A stretch of 50,064 nt of DNA, from IMG/VR virus record IMGVR_UViG_3300013307_000008, positions 1-50,064 of that record; one strand, given 5' to 3'. Below are positions 8,155 through 14,690 of the stretch, piece by piece. Position numbers and translations under genes: made by a program. The notes under the pieces were generated by a model. That model had not been told where the DNA came from. It made no database searches and saw nothing but the letters and a program-made list of their open reading frames with translations. Source of the stretch: a virus. Every line of letters begins with the position of its first letter. Within the stretch, counting starts at the first letter, position 1.

Positions 8155-8445
8155 GTGGAGTCCATGGAGGATGCCGTCCGCCGGCTTATGAGGGACGGGA
8201 CCACCCCGTCCAAGCGGGCCAACAAGAACCGGTCCGGTCGTACGGGCCGGAAGCAATGGCAGACCCAGCAGGCCCAGCAGAGGGCCGGGGGTCTGGGGTA
8301 CGTCAGGTCCTATATGGAGGGTCCCGAGGGGGTCTTCCGGAACCTGTGCATGACCGTTCCACGCCAGACGGGGTTCGATTCCGACGGAGTCCCGTTCCGT
8401 TCCCCGAACGACCAGAGGTCGTCGGGCGCTCAGAGAGGTCAGTAA
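8155..8445 (+). CDS. Basic protein of unknown function
   Basis: Start GTG 8155 is preceded by AAAGGAGG at five bases, making it more likely than upstream starts or ATG 8164. The 96-aa product is rich in Arg, Gln and Gly, with no recognisable domain; a central stretch (KRANKNRSGRTGRKQW) could contact nucleic acid. It lies in the first early operon and its stop is one base from the next ATG. A run of ten C precedes the ribosome binding site. Confidence 0.65.
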   Translation: MESMEDAVRRLMRDGTTPSKRANKNRSGRTGRKQWQTQQAQQRAGGLGYVRSYMEGPEGVFRNLCMTVPRQTGFDSDGVPFRSPNDQRSSGAQRGQ

Positions 8446-8446
8446 C

Positions 8447-8644
8447 ATGTGGAAGGTAGCGATCGCAGACCTTGAGGGTCACAACCAGACCTGCTTCGTG
8501 GATCTGGGGCTCAGCACCACCATCGGGCAGGCCATCGATTACGTGGTCGAGATGTCCGAACTGAACGTGACGGCAGTGTCCACCGTGTACTGCCCATTCC
8601 TGAAGCCGGACGCCGTCACCGAGTACGCCGTGGTCCAGTTCTGA
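8447..8644 (+). CDS. Small conserved-looking protein, unknown function
   Basis: The 65-aa soluble protein (alternating beta and helix, one short helix GQAIDYVVEM) begins two bases after the upstream stop, with GAGAGG upstream of the ATG. No family recognised. It is the last gene of the first early operon and is followed by a double terminator hairpin. Confidence 0.7.
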   Translation: MWKVAIADLEGHNQTCFVDLGLSTTIGQAIDYVVEMSELNVTAVSTVYCPFLKPDAVTEYAVVQF

Positions 8645-8650
8645 CCGCTG

Positions 8651-8724
8651 ACCCTCAGGTGCTCGTTGAGGGTTGGGGTTCATTCGGAAGCGGCCCCTGT
8701 GCAACAACAGGCCACAGGGGCCGC
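8651..8724 (+). terminator. Tandem hairpin terminator of first early operon
   Basis: Two stems follow the stop at 8644: ACCCTCA/TGAGGGT (8651-8657 with 8667-8673), then GCGGCCCCTGTG/CACAGGGGCCGC (8690-8701 with 8713-8724, 12 bp perfect). There is no long T tract. Confidence 0.65.
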
Positions 8725-9024
8725 CCAAGGTTTGTGGCAGTATTTCAGCGTTCGGATCTCATGTCTCCCGTAGACTCGAGTATCCGTTGTAACACACTTG
8801 CATACGGTTCCTAAAGCAAAATTGAGTCTAGTATATCCCCAATTGAGGCAATTGAGGCTCTTAGAGATTTAGGGGTAAGTGAACTATCTAACATATAACA
8901 CGTATTACATAATCATCAATTACCTATATCCTCAATTTCCTCAACAGTCCGGTCCACGTCCAATTGGCCCGCTAGGCGCCACCGTGGTACATTATGAAGG
9001 GTTTCCACCTTTGGTGCCTACGTC
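8725..9024. other. AT-rich repeat region, candidate replication origin
   Basis: No gene is supported. Between 8812 and 8946 the sequence is much richer in A+T than its surroundings and contains AATTGAG(G) at 8820, 8841 and 8850, and the inverted form CCTCAATT at 8930 followed by CCTCAA at 8939. The pair 8841-8857 and 8930-8946 forms a near-perfect 17-base inverted repeat around an AT-rich centre. Repeats of this kind next to early genes are typical of initiator-binding origins. An operator for an early regulator is the alternative. Confidence 0.5.
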
Positions 9025-9054
9025 TTGAGTGGGCCGCGATGTCCGCTATATAAT
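9025..9054 (+). promoter_or_regulatory. Early promoter (AGAAACATCAGC type)
   Basis: -35 TTGAGT (9025-9030) and -10 TATAAT (9049-9054) with an 18-base spacer. The bases after the -10 (AGAAACATCAGC) recur after the promoters at 10040 and 12778. It serves the gene at 9089. Confidence 0.85.
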
Positions 9055-9088
9055 AGAAACATCAGCCAGATGAAACGGAGGACACAGC

Positions 9089-9703
9089 ATGAGGAACTAC
9101 AACGACTACATCCCACCGACGGAGGGTATGCTACAACGCACACCTTCGGGCGCGAGGCGGCTTCGGCTGACCACGCGAGGCAGGATCGTCACCGCCACTG
9201 TGGTCTTTGCGACTGCGGGAGCCGGGTCGGTTGCCGGTGCGGCATTCGTCATTAATGCCCAGCAACACCAGCTCGAGAAGAGCAACCGGATCGTAGCTCA
9301 GCTGGCTCCGGCCACTGAGGCTACACCATCCACCACCTTCGGCACGCCGACGACGGCACCCACCGTTCGTTCGGTGCTGACGCTGCCTGCGCCCGTTCGC
9401 ACGATCAAGGCGCCGACGGTGACCCGTACGGTGACGCGTACGGTCACAGTCACTCGCAAGGTTCCGGTCACGAAGACGAAGACGGTGACGCGGACGATGT
9501 CCTTGAAGAAGCTGTTGCCGTACTACAACGAAGAGGCGCCGGCTTGGTGCCTCGAGGACATGGCATGCTGGATCGGCTCGAAGGCCGACGGGCGTACGGA
9601 CGCTCAGATCCTGACGTCGCTGAAGTGCGACCTCTTGGGGAGCTCGTACGACTACAGCAACACCGACGCCGGATACGACCCGGCCGACTTCAAGGAGTGC
9701 TGA
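9089..9703 (+). CDS. Early single-pass membrane protein with Thr/Val-Arg repeats
   Basis: The 204-aa protein has a basic cytoplasmic N-terminus (about 1-33), a transmembrane helix (about 34-56), a Thr/Pro-rich stalk and repeats of the type TVTRTVT (about 107-135). A C-terminal domain with four cysteines follows (near 157, 163, 183 and 204), which would lie outside the cell. Early expression of a secreted, membrane-tethered domain suggests superinfection exclusion or envelope modification, but no family is recognised. Strong ribosome binding site (GGAGGACACAGC before ATG). Confidence 0.72.
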   Translation: MRNYNDYIPPTEGMLQRTPSGARRLRLTTRGRIVTATVVFATAGAGSVAGAAFVINAQQHQLEKSNRIVAQLAPATEATPSTTFGTPTTAPTVRSVLTLPAPVRTIKAPTVTRTVTRTVTVTRKVPVTKTKTVTRTMSLKKLLPYYNEEAPAWCLEDMACWIGSKADGRTDAQILTSLKCDLLGSSYDYSNTDAGYDPADFKEC

Positions 9704-9704
9704 C

Positions 9705-9944
9705 ATGGAGCTCGAGGTGACACTGAAGTACACGGTGAACCTGCACAACATCAGGTTCACGGGTGAGGACCCGCGTGAGCCGAGCGATGCCGAGTTGGCC
9801 AAGTTCGAAGAGGAACTGTCTGGTGAGGCGTACGAACTGGCACTGGAGTGCCACCTCAAGGGTTGGGGCCTGCTGCAGGGTACGCTGTCGATGTACGACC
9901 AGTGGTTGGTCGACTGGACCGTGAACCCTGACGGAATGGCCTGA
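9705..9944 (+). CDS. Acidic protein of unknown function
   Basis: The 79-aa acidic protein starts one base after the preceding stop, so it is translated together with the membrane protein. Predicted beta N-terminus and a helix (SDAELAKFEEELSGEAYELA), with no recognised motif. Confidence 0.65.
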   Translation: MELEVTLKYTVNLHNIRFTGEDPREPSDAELAKFEEELSGEAYELALECHLKGWGLLQGTLSMYDQWLVDWTVNPDGMA

Positions 9945-10010
9945 GCAGCTCGTGACGCTTGCGTCCTCTTCAAGTCCCTCGGGCACGAGAAATTGCTTGA
10001 GGTACAGGGC

Positions 10011-10040
10011 TTGAAGAGTTCGCTGGGGCCGCGATATAAT
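10011..10040 (+). promoter_or_regulatory. Early promoter for HTH copy 2
   Basis: -35 TTGAAG (10011-10016), 18-base spacer, -10 TATAAT (10035-10040), then AGAAACATGAGCAAG, closely similar to the promoters at 9025 and 12750. The segment GGGGCCGCGAT inside the spacer also recurs in the 9025 promoter. Confidence 0.85.
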
Positions 10041-10046
10041 AGAAAC

Positions 10047-10124
10047 ATGAGCAAGCAGGAGCGATGGCGTACAGCACACAAGTGTGTACCGTTCCTGCAG
10101 CCCCGTCCGAGGAGGACACCATGA
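10047..10124 (+). CDS. Possible 25-aa leader peptide
   Basis: An ATG lies at the expected transcription start (7 bases after the -10) and opens a 25-codon basic peptide. Its stop overlaps the ATG of the HTH gene as ATGA (10121-10124). This could be a leaderless leader peptide that couples translation, or a chance frame. The strong GGAGGACACC site of the HTH gene lies inside it. Confidence 0.3.
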   Translation: MSKQERWRTAHKCVPFLQPRPRRTP

Positions 10125-10462
10125 GCAAGAACCAGACAGCACAGAGCACCCTCGAGGCGCTGGCCGGAAGCGCACCGAAGAAGGTGCAGGACCGATTCAA
10201 CGAGCAGGCTGCCGAGGGCGTCGTGAACCCGATCGTGCTCGCCCAGCTGCTGGGTGTGCGCCCGCAGATGATCTACAACTACCTGCGCAAGGGCAAGTTC
10301 AGCGAGGTCGAGGGTGCGATCGGCACCAACAGCACACAGAAGAAGGTCATCCGGCTCGACGAGGCGAACACGTTCGCGCAGGGCTACACCGCCCGCAAGG
10401 TGGAGCGGGAGACCAAGGCGGCCGAGAAGGTCGCCGCTGAGCTCGAGGGCGCCGAGGCCTAG
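10121..10462 (+). CDS. Helix-turn-helix protein (PQMxYxY family, copy 2)
   Basis: This 113-aa protein contains a Xis/MerR-like unit: 'VNPIVLAQLLGVRPQMIYNY' (35-54) followed by LRKGKF, a short wing and 'IRLDEANTFAQGYTARKVERE'. It ends in a charged helical tail (KAAEKVAAELEGAEA). The ATG at 10121 has AGGAGG eight bases upstream. It is the first full gene after its own consensus promoter, as are its relatives at 7866, 12890 and 14810. It is probably a DNA-binding regulator of phage transcription. Confidence 0.78.
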   Translation: MSKNQTAQSTLEALAGSAPKKVQDRFNEQAAEGVVNPIVLAQLLGVRPQMIYNYLRKGKFSEVEGAIGTNSTQKKVIRLDEANTFAQGYTARKVERETKAAEKVAAELEGAEA

Positions 10463-10480
10463 AGCAGCACAGCCACAACA

Positions 10481-10573
10481 GCACCTGGGACCTAACACGC
10501 GTGGCGATATTGGCCCCACCAGGAAAGCAGCACCACGTAGGCTGCGAGTGCGGTTCGAATCCGTACAGGTGCA
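10481..10573 (+). other. tRNA-like element, class II-like, incomplete
   Basis: GCACCTG (10481-10487) pairs perfectly with CAGGTGC (10566-10572). Just inside the 3' arm is a T-arm-like hairpin with the classic loop TTCGAAT (10549-10565), preceded by a variable-arm-like stem GCAGC/GCTGC (10527-10531 with 10541-10545). I could not fold a normal D arm or an anticodon arm with T33, and no CCA is encoded. It may be a decayed tRNA or a tRNA mimic. The rest of the gap 10463-10694 shows nothing else clear. Confidence 0.35.
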
Positions 10574-10694
10574 CGCAGTCGCAACAAGGCGTGGACAGCC
10601 ACGTAAGAATCTGAGTTATTGCAGCGGGCTGATTGGCTGCACTCGGTCAAGATGACTCAGATCGCCTTACAACACCACAACACAAGGAGAGACA

Positions 10695-10859
10695 ATGGCC
10701 AGTGACGGCGTCGTGCGCAAGGGGACCGGCAAGGTCCTGAAGCACTTCCGCATCGGCAACGAGCCCATGACCAAGCTGAAGGACGAGATCTCGGAGCTCA
10801 GCGACGCGGACCTCGAGCAGCTGGTGACGGGCATCGAGAACGAGACCTTCACGTACTGA
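10695..10859 (+). CDS. Small protein of unknown function
   Basis: A 54-aa product with AAGGAGAG five bases before the ATG. It is charged: a basic N-terminal half (VVRKGTGKVLKHFRIG) and an acidic helical second half (LKDEISELSDADLEQL). Codon choice is strongly G/C-ending, as in the other early genes. It stands alone between the tRNA-like element and a terminator hairpin. No family recognised. Confidence 0.7.
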   Translation: MASDGVVRKGTGKVLKHFRIGNEPMTKLKDEISELSDADLEQLVTGIENETFTY

Positions 10860-10870
10860 TCATGCAAGGA

Positions 10871-10903
10871 GGGGCTACGGTTGCCTGAAGCAGGCGTAGC
10901 CCC
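10871..10903 (+). terminator. Hairpin terminator
   Basis: GGGGCTACG (10871-10879) pairs with CGTAGCCCC (10895-10903), with an inner GCCTG/CAGGC extension. It lies just after the stop at 10859 and has no strong T tract. Confidence 0.6.
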
Positions 10904-10945
10904 GATTGTGCGATCAGCACAACACAACGACACAGGGAGAGTGAC

Positions 10946-11209
10946 ATGGCCAAGAAGCAGAGGCGCGACAGTGAGCAGGAAGCCGCGGTCAGCGCAGAAA
11001 CCATCCTAGTCAGCAACTGGATCGAGATCCCGAACCGGCAGCTGGCACGCGGCCACCAGATCGTGACGGCCGTGAACGCGAGGACTGGCAAGGCCATCAA
11101 GAGCCACGAGGTCAAGAAGATCGAGTACGACGTTCGCGGCTGCCGCAACATTCACGTCAACGACACCGACTGCTACGACGTCGGAGGCTTCGTGAAGGTG
11201 CGAGTGTGA
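10946..11209 (+). CDS. Small basic protein, unknown function
   Basis: An 87-aa product with a charged N-terminal tail (KKQRRDSEQE) and a beta-rich body with two cysteines (near 67 and 77). The ATG has GGGAGAG upstream. It is the first gene of a coupled chain (stop overlaps the next ATG at 11209). No domain recognised. Confidence 0.65.
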   Translation: MAKKQRRDSEQEAAVSAETILVSNWIEIPNRQLARGHQIVTAVNARTGKAIKSHEVKKIEYDVRGCRNIHVNDTDCYDVGGFVKVRV

Positions 11210-11334
11210 TGCGCAACGAGGCTGGAAACGTTTGTCAGTATCCCGTCTTCGACATCAAGCGGTTTCCGAAGTGGCCTCACATGGGACCTTGCGGTCACAC
11301 AGAGCCACACACGCACGATGAGGACGACGAGTGA
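11209..11334 (+). CDS. His/Cys-rich short protein
   Basis: A 41-aa protein whose ATG overlaps the previous stop and whose own stop overlaps the next ATG. It has two cysteines (9 and 28) and five histidines, mostly in the last 20 residues (GPCGHTEPHTHDEDD), suggesting metal binding. Function unknown. Confidence 0.55.
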   Translation: MRNEAGNVCQYPVFDIKRFPKWPHMGPCGHTEPHTHDEDDE

Positions 11335-11891
11335 TGATACTACACACCATCGGCCACTCGACGAGGACGGAAGAGGAGTTCGTTGGCCTGCTGCATTCGT
11401 GGGAGATCAACGTACTGATCGACGTCCGAGGCAAGTGGCCGTACAGCAGACACAACCCGCAGCACAACCAGGACAACATGCGGGAGTGGCTGGCTGAGGC
11501 AAGTGTGGAGTACCTGCACATGCCGAAGCTGGGAGGTTGGCAACCAAAGCAACCTGTTGACCCGGCCGTTAACGGCGGCTGGCGACACCAGGGCATGCAC
11601 AACTACGCCGACTACACGTTGACGCCTGCGTTCGAGGAGGGTGTAGGAGACCTGCTCGAGATGGCCAACCGTGACAACGTGGCGTACATGTGCGCAGAGG
11701 CTGTACCGTGGAGATGCCACCGACTGCTGTTGTCGAATGAGCTGGTGTCTCGAGGTTACGAGGTACGGCACATCATGACGAACACGCAGGTTATCGTACA
11801 CGAGCTAGGCAAGTGGGGAGCCAGGCCTGTGATGGACTACGAACGACTGCAGCTGGTGTACCCGAAGGAGGCACAAGATGCAGAGGTGTGA
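11334..11891 (+). CDS. DUF488 family protein
   Basis: The 185-aa product matches the DUF488 pattern: N-terminal TIGHSTRTEEEFVGLL, then LIDVRGKWPYSR and NPQHN, a middle 'YADYTLTPAFEEG', and the C-terminal Cys/Arg motif YMCAEAVPWRCHR followed by LLLSNELVSRGYEV. The family is widespread in bacteria and phages; its biochemical role is not established to my knowledge. The conserved cysteine and arginines suggest catalysis or nucleic acid binding. Start ATG 11334 overlaps the preceding stop. Confidence 0.85.
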   Translation: MILHTIGHSTRTEEEFVGLLHSWEINVLIDVRGKWPYSRHNPQHNQDNMREWLAEASVEYLHMPKLGGWQPKQPVDPAVNGGWRHQGMHNYADYTLTPAFEEGVGDLLEMANRDNVAYMCAEAVPWRCHRLLLSNELVSRGYEVRHIMTNTQVIVHELGKWGARPVMDYERLQLVYPKEAQDAEV

Positions 11892-12048
11892 AGACTGGCC
11901 GTGCTGCGGCCATGAAGCAGGGGACTGCAACGGGGAGCGCTATGGGACTGACGAGGAGATCAAGGCTTCGGTGGAGAAGGCATGGCTCGAAGGACATGGG
12001 CTATGTGATCACGAGGCAGGGATCTACTACTGCCAGCCCGACGACTGA
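11878..12048 (+). CDS. Cys-rich short protein, unknown function
   Basis: A 56-aa protein starting inside the end of the DUF488 gene (14-bp overlap) with GAAGGAGGC upstream of the ATG. It has six cysteines and three histidines (CEDWPCCGHEAGDC at 4-17, then GLCDHEAGIYYC at 41-52), arranged like a small zinc-binding fold. Its end overlaps the start assigned to the next membrane protein. Confidence 0.55.
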   Translation: MQRCEDWPCCGHEAGDCNGERYGTDEEIKASVEKAWLEGHGLCDHEAGIYYCQPDD

Positions 12049-12304
12049 CCCACGCGCTCGAGGTGAGACGTTCAAGTTCGCACTCAAGTGCGGCTTCGCG
12101 CTAGCGTGGGGGATCGTCATCGCACCAGCTGGCCTAGCGCTGGTGGCGTCTGTGATCGGTTCTCCGCTAGGCGTACCGATCCTGATGCTGGCTGCGTACC
12201 CACTCTATCGGACAGTGAAGAAGCGCACTGACCGACTGAGTGCGTGGGAGGCTGGCGGACACGTGATGGACAACGACGAGGAGACACCATGGCTGATGAA
12301 CTGA
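11996..12304 (+). CDS. Small two-helix membrane protein
   Basis: After a polar N-terminus the frame encodes two hydrophobic segments (about 29-50 and 54-67: 'CGFALAWGIVIAPAGLALVA' and 'PLGVPILMLAAYPLY') followed by basic residues (RTVKKRTDR). The start is uncertain: ATG 11996 overlaps the Cys-rich gene by 53 bp, and GTG 12005 has better spacing to GAAGGA. Early membrane protein of unknown role. Confidence 0.55.
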   Translation: MGYVITRQGSTTASPTTDPRARGETFKFALKCGFALAWGIVIAPAGLALVASVIGSPLGVPILMLAAYPLYRTVKKRTDRLSAWEAGGHVMDNDEETPWLMN

Positions 12305-12555
12305 GAGAGGCGGCACTCGACGCGTTCATCGAACGCTCAGAGATTGCCGACACGATGATCGAGCACGCTGTGCGGACAGGTCACGTCGTGAGTCTGTTCA
12401 CGCTGGCCTACGGACGTACGAAGCAGAAGACCATCCTGTGCTGCAGCGAGTGCGACGAGCCGGTCTTCAACGACAGGCCTGAGCTGGTCATCAACCCCAA
12501 GCTGAGCACATGGGTGCAGAAGGTACGACAGGAGATCGACGCCGCTGGAGGATGA
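12289..12555 (+). CDS. Small protein with CCxxC motif, unknown function
   Basis: From ATG 12289 (GAGGAGACACC upstream) this 88-aa product has a helical N-terminus and a short knuckle LCCSECDEPVF (about 49-59) that could bind a metal. It overlaps the preceding membrane protein by 16 bp and is coupled to the following micro-membrane peptide. Confidence 0.65.
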   Translation: MADELREAALDAFIERSEIADTMIEHAVRTGHVVSLFTLAYGRTKQKTILCCSECDEPVFNDRPELVINPKLSTWVQKVRQEIDAAGG

Positions 12556-12556
12556 C

Positions 12557-12640
12557 ATGGGACGAGTACTGCTGGCGGCTGTACTGCTCGCGATGGTCTT
12601 GCTGGTCATCGGCCTGGTGAGCATGCAGCCAGTGGGATAG
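12557..12640 (+). CDS. 27-aa single-helix membrane peptide
   Basis: ATG 12557 follows the previous stop by one base and has GGAGGATGAC upstream. The peptide is almost entirely a transmembrane helix (RVLLAAVLLAMVLLVIGLVS). Similar tiny membrane peptides occur at 30704 and 34977. Function unknown. Confidence 0.55.
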   Translation: MGRVLLAAVLLAMVLLVIGLVSMQPVG

Positions 12641-12663
12641 TCCGACAGCCGGAGAGGCACACA

Positions 12664-12682
12664 CTCAGGTTCGAGTCCTGAG
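12664..12682 (+). other. tRNA T-arm-like hairpin
   Basis: CTCAGG/CCTGAG closes a TTCGAGT loop, exactly the shape of a tRNA T-arm. No matching acceptor, D or anticodon arm is found around it. The rest of the gap 12641-12889 contains only the promoter at 12750 and the leader of the next gene. Confidence 0.3.
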
Positions 12683-12749
12683 CCGGCACGCGTGTAGTGT
12701 AACCGGAAAGAACGTGTGACAAGTAACAGAAACTAGACGATGTCACACG

Positions 12750-12778
12750 TTGAAGGTTCCACTTGGTTGCGCTATACT
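12750..12778 (+). promoter_or_regulatory. Early promoter for HTH copy 3
   Basis: -35 TTGAAG (12750-12755), 17-base spacer, -10 TATACT (12773-12778), followed by AGAAACATCAGCAAG as in the promoters at 9025 and 10011. A long leader of about 105 bases precedes the HTH gene. Confidence 0.82.
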
Positions 12779-12889
12779 AGAAACATCAGCAAGTGAGTGC
12801 AGATGTGCGAACGAGCTGGTGTGCAGATCCGTCTCAGAGGGAGGCGGACGATCAAGGGGCCACCGCAGAGTGGCAGAGGGAGAAAGATC

Positions 12890-13375
12890 ATGGCACGTCG
12901 TAGTGACACGACCGACGTCGACGTCGACACCGATGGTGTTGAGGACGTCACTGAGTCGCAGGAGACCGAGTCGGCCGAGAAGCCGGCGAAGGCGAAGAAG
13001 GAGCCGTCGCGTGGTGACCTGCCCGAGGGCTTCGTGACGCCCGTGGGTCTGGCGAAGATCCTGAGCGAGCGGAAGCTGCACACCAACCGCGAGGGTGAGA
13101 CCGTCGAGGTCAAGCCCCAGATGGTGTACAGCTACATCAAGAACGCTCCGAAGGACGACCCGTTCCCGATGCAGTCGGTCGAGGACTCGATCGGCAAGCA
13201 GCGTCAGGCGGTCGAGATCGAGGCCGGCGTCGCATGGTGGACTCGGAAGAACGAGCGCACCGCTCAGCGGAAGCAGAACGCCGCTGCGAAGGCTGCCAAG
13301 AAGGCCGAGAAGGCTGCAACGGCAGAGAACGCGAGCGCCGGCGAGACGTCGGAGCCCGTGCAGGAAGCTGAGTGA
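12890..13375 (+). CDS. Helix-turn-helix protein (PQMxYxY family, copy 3) with charged tails
   Basis: This 161-aa protein has an acidic then Lys/Ala-rich disordered N-terminus (1-45). A Xis/MerR-like core follows: 'GFVTPVGLAKILSERKLHTN', then VKPQMVYSYIKNA (75-87), and 'VEIEAGVAWWTRKNERTAQR'. The tail is a long Lys/Ala helix (KAAKKAEKAATAE). The core contains an insertion between the first helix and the PQM motif compared with its relatives. ATG 12890 has AGAGGGAG upstream. It is likely a DNA-binding regulator or nucleoid-type protein. Confidence 0.78.
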   Translation: MARRSDTTDVDVDTDGVEDVTESQETESAEKPAKAKKEPSRGDLPEGFVTPVGLAKILSERKLHTNREGETVEVKPQMVYSYIKNAPKDDPFPMQSVEDSIGKQRQAVEIEAGVAWWTRKNERTAQRKQNAAAKAAKKAEKAATAENASAGETSEPVQEAE

Positions 13376-13397
13376 GCTAGGTCTCACTCGCACAGAA

Positions 13398-13499
13398 CTT
13401 CCCAGGGTCACGTCGGGGCCTGGGAAGAGGAGGCCCGGGGATGCAGTTCGCCGAGTGATAGACAGCCTGTCACTTAGCTTGAGCGGTCCCCGGGCCTCC
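13398..13499 (+). terminator. Two successive terminator hairpins
   Basis: CTTCCCAGG/CCTGGGAAG (13398-13406 with 13419-13427) is followed by a 13-bp GC stem GGAGGCCCGGGGA/TCCCCGGGCCTCC (13429-13441 with 13487-13499). The 45-base loop of the latter has its own GACAG/CTGTC hairpin. The stems separate the HTH gene from the next promoter. Confidence 0.7.
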
Positions 13500-13510
13500 G
13501 AACTGACACG

Positions 13511-13540
13511 TTGTGTTCCCGAGAGTGACTACGCTATAAT
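13511..13540 (+). promoter_or_regulatory. Promoter upstream of 13559
   Basis: -35 TTGTGT (13511-13516), 18-base spacer, -10 TATAAT (13535-13540). The transcript would start within about 15 bases of the first codon. Confidence 0.8.
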
Positions 13541-13558
13541 AACAACAAGGGGTGTGAG

Positions 13559-13756
13559 GTGCTAGTATGGCTGAACAAGCAGGAACGTAGCCTGTTGGCA
13601 GACGTGATCGACCTGCACACCGAAGGAATCTTAGTAGCCAAGTCAGAGACGACGCTGGATCCAACAATCGACACAGCTGATCGCTTGTTGGACCTGATGT
13701 CAGGTTACGACGATGACTGCCGAGTACTCAAGAAAGTGAAGGGCAAACTGAAGTGA
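13559..13756 (+). CDS. Small helical protein, unknown function
   Basis: A 65-aa acidic/helical protein starting with GTG 13559, with AAGGGG about six bases upstream. It is coupled to the next gene (4-bp overlap at 13753-13756). No domain recognised. Confidence 0.65.
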   Translation: MLVWLNKQERSLLADVIDLHTEGILVAKSETTLDPTIDTADRLLDLMSGYDDDCRVLKKVKGKLK

Positions 13757-14256
13757 CTGACACAGCCGAAGCACCGGCGCCTGAGAAGGAGTACGTCCCG
13801 CCGGCGATCTTCTTCCACTGCGTTTCCGTCTATGAGCGGATGCTTGCTCAGGCGAAGCTCGTCCGTGCCGTTGAGGTAGAGGACGAAGAGGAGCAGTCCC
13901 AAGAGGGCGACATGGTCGTCTACGAGGGAGCTCTGACGAGTCTGGTGACACAGGAGCTTCACCTGTCCGTACCCTACTACACCTCGGTGACTCGTGCACT
14001 CAAGGCAATGGGGTGCGTCAAGCAGCTTCGACGTGGAGGCGGTCAGGCACTCAGTCAGTGGCTGCTCCTCCGAGAGCCCACTGTCGAGCTGTACCAGAAC
14101 ATGTCGCCTCAGACAGTCACGGCTGCCCGGCGAACGCCATCCAAGCTTGACCAGCTTGCACAGCGTGTCAGTGATCACGACGATCGACTGACCGCCGTGG
14201 AAGACTTCATGGCACAGATCATCGACCACTTCGGTACGGAAGAGGTGAAGCAGTAA
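13753..14256 (+). CDS. Probable winged-helix DNA-binding protein
   Basis: The 167-aa product starts with GTG overlapping the previous stop. Residues 10-120 look like a winged-helix fold: helices around 'IFFHCVSVYERMLAQAKLV', 'SLVTQELHLSVPYYTSVTRA' and a basic wing KQLRRGGGQALSQWLL. The last 35 residues form a coiled coil (KLDQLAQRVSDHDDRLTAVE). Such proteins usually regulate transcription or copy number. The next gene starts at its stop. Confidence 0.62.
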   Translation: MTDTAEAPAPEKEYVPPAIFFHCVSVYERMLAQAKLVRAVEVEDEEEQSQEGDMVVYEGALTSLVTQELHLSVPYYTSVTRALKAMGCVKQLRRGGGQALSQWLLLREPTVELYQNMSPQTVTAARRTPSKLDQLAQRVSDHDDRLTAVEDFMAQIIDHFGTEEVKQ

Positions 14257-14600
14257 TGTCGGTCAGCTCATACGAAGAAGCCAAGTGCTGCCCCAAGTGC
14301 GGCAAGCCTGGTGAGGTCACTCGTGACATGCCAGCAGGCGGAGGGCTTCCGAAGGGGACACGCGTGCATGAGATCACATGCCGCACGAAGATGTGCCCGT
14401 GGGAGGACACTCCTTGGATGGTGCAGATCAACCCCGACGGTTCGATCCCACCGCCGCAGGACCACACTCGCTCGCCCAAGGTGTACGTCGGCTTCGAGGG
14501 TCACGACGAGGCTGCCAAGACGATCATGGAGAGCCTCCAGCGACAGTACGAGGCAGAGCAGACCAAGGGTGCGGAGATTCGCAACCCGTTCTCCAAGTAA
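14256..14600 (+). CDS. Zinc-ribbon protein, unknown function
   Basis: The 114-aa product has an N-terminal zinc ribbon with C12-P-K-C15 and C42...C47 as likely ligands, then a Pro-rich loop and a helical C-terminus. Its ATG overlaps the stop of the winged-helix gene. Likely a small nucleic acid or protein adaptor. Confidence 0.7.
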   Translation: MSVSSYEEAKCCPKCGKPGEVTRDMPAGGGLPKGTRVHEITCRTKMCPWEDTPWMVQINPDGSIPPPQDHTRSPKVYVGFEGHDEAAKTIMESLQRQYEAEQTKGAEIRNPFSK

Positions 14601-14690
14601 CGCCCCTGTGGTCTCTGCGGTCAGGGAACCGTGGTTAGATTGCGAGAGAGACTTCCGGTAACACCTTATACGAGGAGTCATCGTAAGCAA

